Positions 1 to 5,524 are shown, counted from the stretch's first letter. The stretch: DNA of 14,308 bases from Euryarchaeota archaeon Ods04 (GCA_028751055.1 JAQZDD010000008.1:1-14308), one strand, 5' to 3'. The notes: generated from the sequence alone by a model not told the origin. Made by a program: numbers and translations.

Positions 1-639
1 GACGAGTTCAGGAACTTAGAAGGCGGCGAAGACGAACCCGTCGAGCACAACCCGATGATGGGCTACCGCGGCATACGCCGCGCGCTCGACGAACCCGACA
101 TCTTCGAACTCGAACTCCGCGCGTTCAGAAAGCTGTACGACTTGGGCTACGACAACGTCGAAATCATGCTTCCGCTCGTCGTCGACGCCGACGAGACGGC
201 GGAGGCACGTCGACTCATGGAGCGCGCAGGTCTCGACACCGACGAAATCACTTGGGGAATAATGATAGAGACGCCCGCGAGCGCGATGACCGTCGAGGAC
301 ATCGCCGAAGAAGGCGTCGACTTCGTGAGCTTCGGCACCAACGACCTGACGCAGTACACGCTCGCCGCCGACCGTAACAACGAACACGTCGCCGACATCT
401 ACGACGAGACGCATCCCGGCGTCCTCGCACTGATGTCGCGCGTAATCGGCGTCTGCAGGGAGCGCGACGTACGCACGAGCATCTGCGGACAGGCAGGAAG
501 CAACCCCGAGATGGTCGAGTTCTTGGTCGAGGAAGGCATAACGAGCGTCTCGGCTAACATCGATGCCGTCGGTGACGTGCGTAGACGTGTCGCACGTGTC
601 GAGAAACGTCTGATGCTCGACCACGCGCGCGACTCCTGA
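1..639 (+). CDS. ppsA: Phosphoenolpyruvate synthase (pyruvate, water dikinase), C-terminal part
   Basis: The reading frame is open from base 1 to a TGA at 637-639 and gives about 212 residues, so the N-terminal ATP-grasp domain and the phospho-His swivelling domain lie outside the window. What is visible is the C-terminal PEP/pyruvate-binding TIM barrel. It carries the signature VSFGTNDLTQYTLAADRN of PEP-utilising enzymes and, near the end, ICGQAGSNPE with the Cys that acts as proton donor in this family. The enzyme makes PEP from pyruvate, ATP and water in the cytoplasm and feeds gluconeogenesis. PEP synthase is preferred over pyruvate phosphate dikinase or PTS enzyme I from the close resemblance of the tail (EFLVEEGITSVSANIDAV) to archaeal PpsA; the missing N-terminus prevents a final distinction. 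The 86-base gap to the next gene carries that gene's own promoter. Confidence 0.88.
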   Translation, partial: DEFRNLEGGEDEPVEHNPMMGYRGIRRALDEPDIFELELRAFRKLYDLGYDNVEIMLPLVVDADETAEARRLMERAGLDTDEITWGIMIETPASAMTVEDIAEEGVDFVSFGTNDLTQYTLAADRNNEHVADIYDETHPGVLALMSRVIGVCRERDVRTSICGQAGSNPEMVEFLVEEGITSVSANIDAVGDVRRRVARVEKRLMLDHARDS

Positions 640-690
640 GAAGCGAAAAGAACCCTGAGACGGAAAAAGAAGCAGCCGAGAATAGACAGT

Positions 691-725
691 CTCTTTTATT
701 ACCTTTCCATAACAACAGTTCAACG
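691..725 (+). promoter_or_regulatory. Putative TATA box for panD
   Basis: The T/A-rich stretch CTCTTTTATTA (691-701) is centred about 28 nt before the ATG at 726. That is the spacing expected for a haloarchaeal TATA box driving a leaderless transcript. No Shine-Dalgarno sequence precedes the ATG. The T-run could also help end ppsA transcription. Confidence 0.45.
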
Positions 726-1070
726 ATGAAGAGGGAGATGTTCCACGGGAAGGTACACCGCGCACGCGTAACGGGTGCAGACCTCAACTACGAAGGCAGC
801 ATAACCGTGGGTCCCGAACTCCTTGACGCCGCAGGTATCGAGGAGTACGAAAGGATACAGATAGTCAACATCTCGAACGGCGAGCGTTTCGAGACGTACA
901 CCATCGAAGGCGAACCCGGCGAGGTCTGCGTCAACGGCGCGGCGGCACGTCTCGCCGAGGTCGGCGATATAGTTATACTGATCGCGTACGGAACGTACGA
1001 CGAGGGCGAGAAGCCGGAGCCTACGGTCGTCCACGTCGACGAGGACAACAACATAACTTCAATCGAGTAA
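726..1070 (+). CDS. panD: Aspartate 1-decarboxylase, pyruvoyl-dependent, bacterial PanD type
   Basis: This 114-residue protein matches bacterial PanD almost position for position. It has GKVHRARVT near the start with Lys9. The self-cleavage site NYEGS places Gly24-Ser25 exactly as in the E. coli enzyme. NGERFETY gives Arg54, Thr57 and Tyr58, and VNGAAA is followed by VGDIVI. The proenzyme cleaves itself before Ser25 to form a pyruvoyl group, then decarboxylates L-aspartate to beta-alanine, the precursor of pantothenate and CoA. Length is slightly below the usual 115-140, with a short acidic tail. The first ATG of the frame fits the alignment. Neighbours give no pathway context: no panB, panC or archaeal CoA genes adjoin it. 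Most archaea studied make beta-alanine with a PLP-dependent decarboxylase of the glutamate decarboxylase/MfnA family, so acquisition from bacteria is likely but inferred. Confidence 0.93.
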   Translation: MKREMFHGKVHRARVTGADLNYEGSITVGPELLDAAGIEEYERIQIVNISNGERFETYTIEGEPGEVCVNGAAARLAEVGDIVILIAYGTYDEGEKPEPTVVHVDEDNNITSIE

Positions 1071-1170
1071 CATTCAGTCGTTATCTCGGCGACGGAATAG
1101 ACGCACGTAAGTCTATATCGCTGTTAAACGGTATATGCCGAAGCGTATGTGAACGTTTGTCACGGCGAAA

Positions 1171-1195
1171 GGTTTTAATGTAAACGGACCGTTTA
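1171..1195 (+). promoter_or_regulatory. Promoter of the UPF0058 gene with a 15-bp palindrome
   Basis: GCGAAAGGTTTTAATG (1165-1180) looks like a purine-rich BRE followed by a TATA box (TTTTAAT). Directly after it lies the perfect palindrome TAAACGGACCGTTTA (1181-1195; 7-bp arms around one base), between the TATA box and the ATG at 1220. A further half-site TAAACGG occurs upstream at 1125-1131. The position between TATA box and expected transcription start is typical of archaeal repressor operators. A weak GGAG (1205-1208) lies 11 nt before the ATG. Confidence 0.45.
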
Positions 1196-1219
1196 TGACT
1201 ATACGGAGACGACAGAACA

Positions 1220-1492
1220 ATGCACAAGGACGAACTCATCCACCTGCACTCGTTGCTCGTGGAGATAAAGAAGTACTTTGAGAACGAAGAAGACGTAGAG
1301 GGCGAGGCATTCGAAGACTACGAGGCTCTCGGCACGAGTCCCGTCCATATCCACAAGTCGAAGTCGGAACACAAGCACGCTATCTTCGTGCTCGGTGAGG
1401 AGCTCGCCGAGAAGATGTCGGAGGACGAGTGGGACGAGACGGGACGTGTAGGTGCACGTATGGAAGAGCTTGCGGAAGAAAACGCGGACTGA
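1220..1492 (+). CDS. UPF0058 family protein
   Basis: The 90-residue product begins MHKDELIHLHSLLVEIKKYF and contains YEALGTSPVHIHKSKSEHKHAIFVLG followed by an acidic helical end, the full-length pattern of the UPF0058 family known from haloarchaea and some methanogens. The His-rich centre (HIHKSKSEHKH) is the family hallmark and could bind a metal or nucleic acid; the biochemical role is unknown. There are no membrane segments or signal peptide, so it should be a small cytoplasmic protein. It stands alone between panD, with a 149-base gap, and the convergent acetyltransferase gene. The gap carries a candidate promoter and a palindromic operator-like site, so its expression may be controlled separately. 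The ATG at 1220 agrees with the conserved N-terminus. Confidence 0.88.
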   Translation: MHKDELIHLHSLLVEIKKYFENEEDVEGEAFEDYEALGTSPVHIHKSKSEHKHAIFVLGEELAEKMSEDEWDETGRVGARMEELAEENAD

Positions 1493-1507
1493 GGCGTAAT
1501 CTCAGTA

Positions 1508-1537
1508 TCAGTTCTACTGACTTAGTTTCACCTTTTA
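1508..1537 (+). terminator. Possible terminator after the UPF0058 gene
   Basis: The small hairpin TCAGTTCTACTGA (1508-1520; perfect 5-bp arms, TCT loop) is followed by the T-rich stretch CTTAGTTTCACCTTTTAG. It lies 15 bases after the UPF0058 stop, in the 95-base gap between convergent genes. Archaeal termination relies mainly on T-runs, so the hairpin may be incidental. Confidence 0.3.
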
Positions 1538-1587
1538 GTGCCGTTTAGCTTCAGCTTCCGTCAGATGCTGGGATGTCATCCTCAGAA

Positions 1588-2031
1588 TCAAAGATTCTTC
1601 TCCATCAGATAAGCGTCCTCGCCGTCGTCGTAGTAGCCTCGTTCGACGCCAGCCATCTGAAAGCCAAGGTCGGCGTAAAGCGACTGTGCGGCTTCGTTCG
1701 ATACGCGCACCTCCAGACCGACAGACTCGAAGCCGCGTCCGCGCAGAACGTCCAACATGCCGCGCATCAGGAGCGTCCCGACGCCCTGTCGGCGGTAGTC
1801 GGGCGAGACAGCGAGCGACATGACACGCGCTTGCGACGAAGAAGACGGCGTGAACAGAACGTACCCGAGGAGGTCGGCGTCGCTCTCGGCAACGAGAAAG
1901 CCGTCGACGAAGCCGCAGACGTGCAGTATGAGATGCGGCTGGGGACTCCTGAAGCACGCGCGCTCCATCTCGGCGAGGCGTTCGGCGTCGGGCGGGCGCG
2001 CCCTCCTAACGCTTACTCTTCCTGCTATCAT
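1588..2031 (-). CDS. rimI: GNAT N-acetyltransferase, RimI-like
   Basis: A GNAT-fold acetyltransferase of 147 residues. The acetyl-CoA binding motif A reads LAVSPDYRRQGVGTLLM (pattern R/Q-x-x-G-x-G). It is followed by LEVRVSNEAAQSLYADLGF and GYYDDGEDAYLME, the C-terminal pattern of RimI/Naa10-type enzymes. In archaea these acetylate protein N-termini with broad specificity; the particular substrate here is not visible. I chose the ATG at 2031 because it forms an ATGA overlap with the TGA of the upstream archaemetzincin gene and gives an N-terminus (MIAGRVSVRRARPP) of normal length. An in-frame ATG at 2055 would add eight residues inside the upstream gene. The gene is very probably translated by coupling to amzA and transcribed from the amzA promoter. 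Confidence 0.85.
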   Translation of the reverse strand: MIAGRVSVRRARPPDAERLAEMERACFRSPQPHLILHVCGFVDGFLVAESDADLLGYVLFTPSSSSQARVMSLAVSPDYRRQGVGTLLMRGMLDVLRGRGFESVGLEVRVSNEAAQSLYADLGFQMAGVERGYYDDGEDAYLMEKNL

Positions 2032-2543
2032 ATTTCTCGGCTGCACGTCGGACATGGACGTTCGAACTTGTAGTCGACACCGCGCACGGTCTGTGAGAAG
2101 CTCATGACGCAGGTGTCTCTGTCACAGTGCCGCAGACCGAGAGTGTGCCCGACCTCGTGGACGACCTCCTTACGGACACGGTCGTAGAAAGTCTCCTCGT
2201 CGTCCTCGACCTTTCCGCCGTCGGCGGTCATCCTGAGACGGTGTGTCGAGACGACACAGCCCTTTCCGTCGAGGTAGGCGAGACCGAAGACGAAGTTGCG
2301 CTGCCTGTAGAATATGTCGACATCGGTCAGAGCGATGTTCTTGTCGCCTCTTCCGACGGTCTCAGCTACGCTGATGAGTCTCTCGGCGTTGTACTGGCCG
2401 CTCCGCTCGTCGTATGCGTCCTCGGGAACAGGCTCCGACGACCGGGCTACGACCTCCGCGCCGAACCTCTCCTTGAGGACATCACACGCCGTCTCAACGA
2501 CGTCTTCCGCGAGGCTTCCGACAGGAACGACATCGATACGCAT
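2028..2543 (-). CDS. amzA: Archaemetzincin, zinc metalloprotease
   Basis: The protein (171 residues) ends with the complete archaemetzincin signature. HEVGHTLGLRH supplies three zinc-binding His and the catalytic Glu. It is followed by CDRDTCVM, whose Met is the metzincin Met-turn residue, and about 17 residues later by CPTC. The four Cys form the second, structural zinc site that separates archaemetzincins from other metzincins. The N-terminus MRIDVVPVG matches family members. No signal peptide is present, so it should act in the cytoplasm; physiological substrates are not known for archaeal members. I prefer the ATG at 2543 to the one at 2555 because a TATA-like CTTTATTAT (2577-2569) lies about 29 nt before it. 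The ATG at 2555 would fall upstream of the expected transcription start. It overlaps rimI by four bases and diverges from the UPF0146 gene. Confidence 0.92.
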   Translation of the reverse strand: MRIDVVPVGSLAEDVVETACDVLKERFGAEVVARSSEPVPEDAYDERSGQYNAERLISVAETVGRGDKNIALTDVDIFYRQRNFVFGLAYLDGKGCVVSTHRLRMTADGGKVEDDEETFYDRVRKEVVHEVGHTLGLRHCDRDTCVMSFSQTVRGVDYKFERPCPTCSREI

Positions 2544-2582
2544 TATGGTAAACATTTAGCCTTGACGGATAATAAAGCCTGC
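2544..2582. promoter_or_regulatory. Compact divergent promoter between amzA and the UPF0146 gene
   Basis: Only 39 bases separate the two chosen starts. On the minus strand CTTTATTAT (2577-2569) would serve amzA (ATG 2543). On the plus strand ACATTTAG (2552-2559) would serve UPF0146 (GTG 2583). Each lies about 26-30 nt from its start, implying two leaderless transcripts from interleaved promoters. Confidence 0.4.
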
Positions 2583-2996
2583 GTGGAAAGACGCGAGAAC
2601 GGAGCAGCTATCGTCGGGTTCGTGCGCGACGAGTACGAGGAAGGTGCGCGTATCATCGAGGTCGGTGTCGGCGCGCGTGACGGGACGGCGCGCGCTCTCG
2701 CTGAGGCAGGCTTCGACGTGACGGCAACGGACAGACGCGGCATAGACGTGCATCCAAGCGTGGAGTTCGTCCGCGACGACGTGAGGTCGCCCGACCTGAA
2801 CGTCTACGAAGGCGCGTCGCTCATCTACTCGTTGCGTCCGCCGTACGAGATACACGCGGACATAGATGACGTAGCACGCGCCGTAGGAGCGGACACGCTC
2901 CTGATGCCGCTTGCCGACGAAGGCGTGTCGGTCGACGGATTCGAACTCGTCAACCGCCGAGGGCGCGCGCTCTTCTTACGGCGGTCGGACGGCTGA
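2583..2996 (+). CDS. UPF0146 family protein, methyltransferase-like fold
   Basis: From a GTG at 2583 the frame encodes 137 residues. IIEVGVGARDGTARALAEAG resembles motif I (SAM-binding glycine loop) of class I methyltransferases. VTATDRRG has the acidic residue expected after strand beta2, and VEFVRDDVRSPDL and YSLRPPYEIHADI follow. This is the pattern of the archaeal UPF0146 family, whose members are short and lack most of the C-terminal half of a methyltransferase, so activity is unproven. The frame stays open far upstream opposite amzA, but that extension has no homology and would run through the promoter. GTG 2583 leaves the normal short lead (ERRENGAAIVGFVRDEY). A TTG at 2562 is an alternative giving seven more residues. 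The stop lies seven bases before the end of the convergent UPF0201 gene. Confidence 0.82.
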   Translation: MERRENGAAIVGFVRDEYEEGARIIEVGVGARDGTARALAEAGFDVTATDRRGIDVHPSVEFVRDDVRSPDLNVYEGASLIYSLRPPYEIHADIDDVARAVGADTLLMPLADEGVSVDGFELVNRRGRALFLRRSDG

Positions 2997-3002
2997 CGTT
3001 GG

Positions 3003-3419
3003 CTACCAAGGCTGTGTAACCCTGTCGACGAACGCTTCAGGGTCGTCGGTCTCTACACGGACGTGTAGCGCGCCGAGTTCGTGTCCGCCGACGTCGAAGT
3101 TGACGCGTCCGACGGTCGCTGGCTGTTTGCTCAGACGGAAGGCGAGCGTGTCGCCGAGAACGGCGTCGAGAAACTGTTCGCGCGCCGTCTCGTTTATCTC
3201 CTGTCTGTCGACGAGTTCACGCAGATGTTCGATGCTTTCCTCGCCGGCGCGCGCGACGAGTTCTATATCCTCGTCCCTGTCTTCGTCATTGCCCAATGTC
3301 TCGTCCTCGAACTCGGCGTCAGGGAACAGGTTAAGGACGGCTTCCTTGACCTTCTCGCGCGGTTCTGTGCGGTGTGCCTTCGTGCGTACCGTGATGTCTA
3401 TCTCTGTCTCTTCAGTCAT
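3003..3419 (-). CDS. UPF0201 family RNA-binding-type protein
   Basis: The 138-residue product begins with a short acidic lead and DITVRTKAHRTEPREKVKEAVLNLFPDAEF. The middle contains QEINETAREQFL and LAFRLSKQPATVGRVNFDV, followed by LGALHVRVETDDPEAFVDRV. This order matches the archaeal UPF0201 family (COG1931), described as a predicted RNA-binding fold and often annotated as coaE operon protein. No coaE adjoins here. Instead the gene follows the DNA ligase gene, and its ATG lies inside the ligase end (ATGACTGA, 8-base overlap). The two are therefore likely cotranscribed and translationally coupled. Function is unknown; a role in RNA metabolism is inferred from fold predictions for the family only. 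Confidence 0.8.
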   Translation of the reverse strand: MTEETEIDITVRTKAHRTEPREKVKEAVLNLFPDAEFEDETLGNDEDRDEDIELVARAGEESIEHLRELVDRQEINETAREQFLDAVLGDTLAFRLSKQPATVGRVNFDVGGHELGALHVRVETDDPEAFVDRVTQPW

Positions 3420-5049
3420 TTTCGTAGAGCCTCTCTAACCTTTCGAGCGTGTCGGCGTCCTCAACCGACTTGTCGTCGCGCACGCCTAAGAAACGCGGGA
3501 AACGGAGCGCGTAGCCGCTCGTATAGACGGGTGAACGCTGTATCTCCTCGTATCCGACCTCGAAGACGACCTCGGGTTTGAACTCTATTTCCTTGCCGAC
3601 CTCCGAGACGACGAGTTCCTCGAAACGCTCCGTGAGTTCTTCGAGCGTTTCGTCCGTCAGTCCCGTCGCAACCTTTCCGACAGTCTCGTATCCTTGCTCT
3701 CTCCTGACGCTCAGGAGGTAGCTACCCACGAGCGACGCGCGTCTTCCCTCGCCCCATTCGCCGCCAGTCACGACGAGGTCTAACGTCTCGGGTTCGGGCT
3801 TTATCTTGAGCCAGTTCTTTCCGCGCCTTCCGGGCGAATAGACGCTTTCAGGATGCTTGACGACGACGCCTTCGTGTCCTGCGTCAAGCGCGTCCGCCTC
3901 CTCGCGCCTGACGCCGTCAGTGTCTTCTACCGTCGCTGTTCTTGCGACAGCCTCGTCGTCGACGGCGTCGGCGAGCCTGTCCTGCCTTTCTTTTAGCGTC
4001 TCTTCTATGACCGCTCCGTCGTCGCTGTCGTACAGAACGTCGAATACGTGTAGCTCAAGCCCCACCTCGTCGCGCATCTCCTCGACGCGGTACTTCCTGC
4101 GGAGACGGCGCAGAACCTCCTGAAACGGAAGTGGCTCACCGTCGGAGACTGCGACGACCTCGGCGTCCAAGATAGCTTCGTCGCTCCTCACAGCGTCTTC
4201 GACCGTCTCGACGACATCGGGCAACGAGTCGGTCAGGTCTTCGAGGCTACGCGAGAAAAGGCGTGTCTCCTCGCCGACGTGCGCCTGCACACGCGCGCCG
4301 TCGTACTTGGTCTGGACGACAGCCTCGTCCGCGCTCAGGTCGGAGAAGACGTTGTCGACGGTCGAAGCCTGCGCCAACATCGGCTTGACGGGGCGTCCGA
4401 CGACCATCTCAAGCGAGCGCAGACCTTCGTTACCCTCGTCGCGTGCGACCTCCGCAACCTCGCCCACGTCGTTCGTGAGCATGATGCCGCGCTCGACGAG
4501 CTCGGTGTCGACGCCGTACGCGGAGACGATACCGTCACGTACCGTCCCCTCGCCGACGCCGAGACGCATCTCTCCGAGTACGAGACGCGCTAAGTGTTTC
4601 GCGGAGCGCGGCGGGGTGTCCATGAAAAGACTGCCGAGTTCGCGTGTCTTAGTCTCCTGGCTTCCCTCGCCTTCCTTCGAAGCGAGGCTCTCGAACGCGT
4701 CGTAAACGTCCGAGACAGTCTCGGTCGTGGAGCCGAACGTCTGCTGTCCTCCGGTACCGAGACGTGCCGCCGCTTCGCCGACGTCGCCCGTCTCGGCGAC
4801 GCGTTCCTCTATCTCGTCCGCAGTCGGTTCGCCCGCGAGAGCGAGCGCGTCGTACAGGAGCGACGGTCCCACGTCGAGCTTCCTGTCGTCCCAATCCGGG
4901 AAGACACGTCCCTGAACGAACCGCGCGACTACGCGTACCTCGTCGGTGCCAGCGTCGCTAAGCAGGTCGGCGACCTCGTCGACCTTGTCGTGGTCGCCCG
5001 AGAGCGACTCGATTCTGTCGGCACGTTCCGCGAACTCGTCGAACTCCAT
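3412..5049 (-). CDS. lig: ATP-dependent DNA ligase, archaeal type
   Basis: The 545-residue protein has the three-domain layout of archaeal/eukaryotic replicative ligases. A helical DNA-binding domain (about 1-215) contains TPPRSAKHLARLVLGEMRLG and ends with GRPVKPMLAQ. The adenylation domain begins with motif I, KYDGAR at 248-253, whose Lys248 accepts AMP. Further nucleotidyltransferase motifs are LDAEVVA near 294-300, LHVFDVLY near 333-340, EGVVVK near 393-398 and WLKIKP near 413-418. An OB-fold domain follows, ending FPRFLGVRDDKSVEDADT. It seals nicks during replication and repair, joining Okazaki fragments. Length is normal. The ATG at 5049 starts the conserved MEFDEFAERADRIE. In the leader an inverted repeat CGTCTC (5056-5061) / GAGACG (5076-5081) flanks GGTTGGATGGTTGG; no clear TATA box is visible. 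Confidence 0.95.
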   Translation of the reverse strand: MEFDEFAERADRIESLSGDHDKVDEVADLLSDAGTDEVRVVARFVQGRVFPDWDDRKLDVGPSLLYDALALAGEPTADEIEERVAETGDVGEAAARLGTGGQQTFGSTTETVSDVYDAFESLASKEGEGSQETKTRELGSLFMDTPPRSAKHLARLVLGEMRLGVGEGTVRDGIVSAYGVDTELVERGIMLTNDVGEVAEVARDEGNEGLRSLEMVVGRPVKPMLAQASTVDNVFSDLSADEAVVQTKYDGARVQAHVGEETRLFSRSLEDLTDSLPDVVETVEDAVRSDEAILDAEVVAVSDGEPLPFQEVLRRLRRKYRVEEMRDEVGLELHVFDVLYDSDDGAVIEETLKERQDRLADAVDDEAVARTATVEDTDGVRREEADALDAGHEGVVVKHPESVYSPGRRGKNWLKIKPEPETLDLVVTGGEWGEGRRASLVGSYLLSVRREQGYETVGKVATGLTDETLEELTERFEELVVSEVGKEIEFKPEVVFEVGYEEIQRSPVYTSGYALRFPRFLGVRDDKSVEDADTLERLERLYEND

Positions 5050-5270
5050 TACTCTCGTCTCTGGTTGGATGGTTGGAGACGGTGCTCTAAGAAGTACCGG
5101 ATAGAAAGTCGGATTCGCCTCTGCCGGTTCTCATTTCTCGCAGAACTCGCTCCGTTGCGGGTCGGGGGATTTGAACTTTGGTCAGTCCACTCGCCCGTGC
5201 TCGCTTCCTTCCCGAGTTCAAATACCTCCCTGCCGGTTCGCTCCTCGCTCCGCTCGTCGCTCCACGTCTT

Positions 5271-5289
5271 CGCAAAGCGGAGCTTTGCG
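5271..5289. repeat. Perfect hairpin, 8-bp arms (copy 1)
   Basis: CGCAAAGCGGAGCTTTGCG is an inverted repeat with 8-bp arms and a three-base loop. It closely resembles the hairpin at 5296-5314; the core arms differ at one base pair with both sides changed together. Confidence 0.7.
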
Positions 5290-5295
5290 GAGGCA

Positions 5296-5314
5296 AGCAA
5301 ATCGAAGATTTGCT
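5296..5314. repeat. Perfect hairpin, 8-bp arms (copy 2), just after tRNA-Lys
   Basis: AGCAAATCGAAGATTTGCT is an inverted repeat with 8-bp arms and a three-base loop. Its arm lies three bases beyond the 3' end of tRNA-Lys on the minus strand. It could mark termination or processing of the tRNA transcript, or be a mobile palindromic unit. Confidence 0.7.
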
Positions 5315-5316
5315 AC

Positions 5317-5437
5317 CGGGCCGGGGGGGATTTGAACCCCCGGTCGACGGGTGTCTTCGGTCAGCAGTACGCCGTGTCTCGCGGGTCTGGCTGACCCTAA
5401 AAGCCCGTCGCTTTAAGCCGAACTAAGCTACCGGCCC
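5317..5437 (-). tRNA. tRNA-Lys (TTT) with a 45-nt intron
   Basis: On the minus strand all tRNA parts can be paired by hand. The acceptor GGGCCGG (5437-5431) pairs with CCGGCCC (5324-5318), with discriminator G at 5317 and no encoded CCA. The D-arm is GCTT/AAGC with GG in the loop. The anticodon stem ACGGG/CCCGT carries loop C-T-TTT-A-A after splicing. The T-arm is GGGGG-TTCAAAT-CCCCC. The mature length is 76 nt. The anticodon TTT reads AAA and AAG lysine codons. The gene is interrupted between positions 37 and 38: exon 1 is 5437-5398 and exon 2 is 5352-5317. It diverges from the phosphohexomutase gene; a TATA-like AAAGATTAG (5470-5462) lies about 29 nt upstream. Confidence 0.92.
5353..5397 (-). 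other. tRNA-Lys intron with canonical bulge-helix-bulge splice site
   Basis: The 45-nt intron starts GGGTCAGC and ends GCTGACCGAAGAC on the minus strand. GGTCAGC pairs perfectly with GCTGACC as inner helix. CTTT of exon 1 (positions 32-35) pairs with intron GAAG as the four-base central helix. The three-base bulges TA|G and AC|A flank it, and the anticodon stem is the outer helix. This is the canonical hBHBh' substrate of the archaeal tRNA splicing endonuclease, with cuts after 5398 and 5353 on the minus strand. Confidence 0.88.
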
Positions 5438-5524
5438 TTGGCTAGATGTTTGTACGTCTCGCTAATCTTTCTTTCCCTTCGTAGCCTTCGCAGGCTTGAT
5501 AACCTCTGTCCGCTTACACCGAAC

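Larger units (their letters stand above)
5050..5316. other. Noncoding spacer with tRNA-like debris and short repeats
   Basis: This 267-base stretch between lig and tRNA-Lys shows no credible gene. On the minus strand 5176-5157 reads GTTCAAATCCCCCGACCCGC, exactly like the T-loop, T-stem and 3' acceptor of a tRNA, but the rest of that tRNA is absent. A second T-loop-like GTTCAAAT (plus strand, 5216-5223) faces it as an inverted repeat. CTGCCGGTTC occurs twice (5121-5130, 5230-5239), and TCGCTCC three times within 5238-5263. Two hairpins close the stretch. The content looks like remnants of recombination or element insertion near a tRNA gene. Confidence 0.55.

Noticed and set aside
2127..2582. 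In-frame upstream extension of the UPF0146 gene
   Set aside because: It is complementary to conserved archaemetzincin coding sequence including the HExxH region. The UPF0146 family is short, and a promoter-like region sits just before GTG 2583.
5156..5230. A second complete tRNA gene beside tRNA-Lys
   Set aside because: Only the T-loop, one side of the T-stem and the 3' acceptor can be seen. No D-arm, anticodon arm or pairing 5' acceptor is present, so it is at most a fragment.
4594..5394. 266-codon open frame on the plus strand over lig and the spacer
   Set aside because: It runs antisense to the ligase N-terminus, then through hairpins and the tRNA gene, which is incompatible with a real protein gene.
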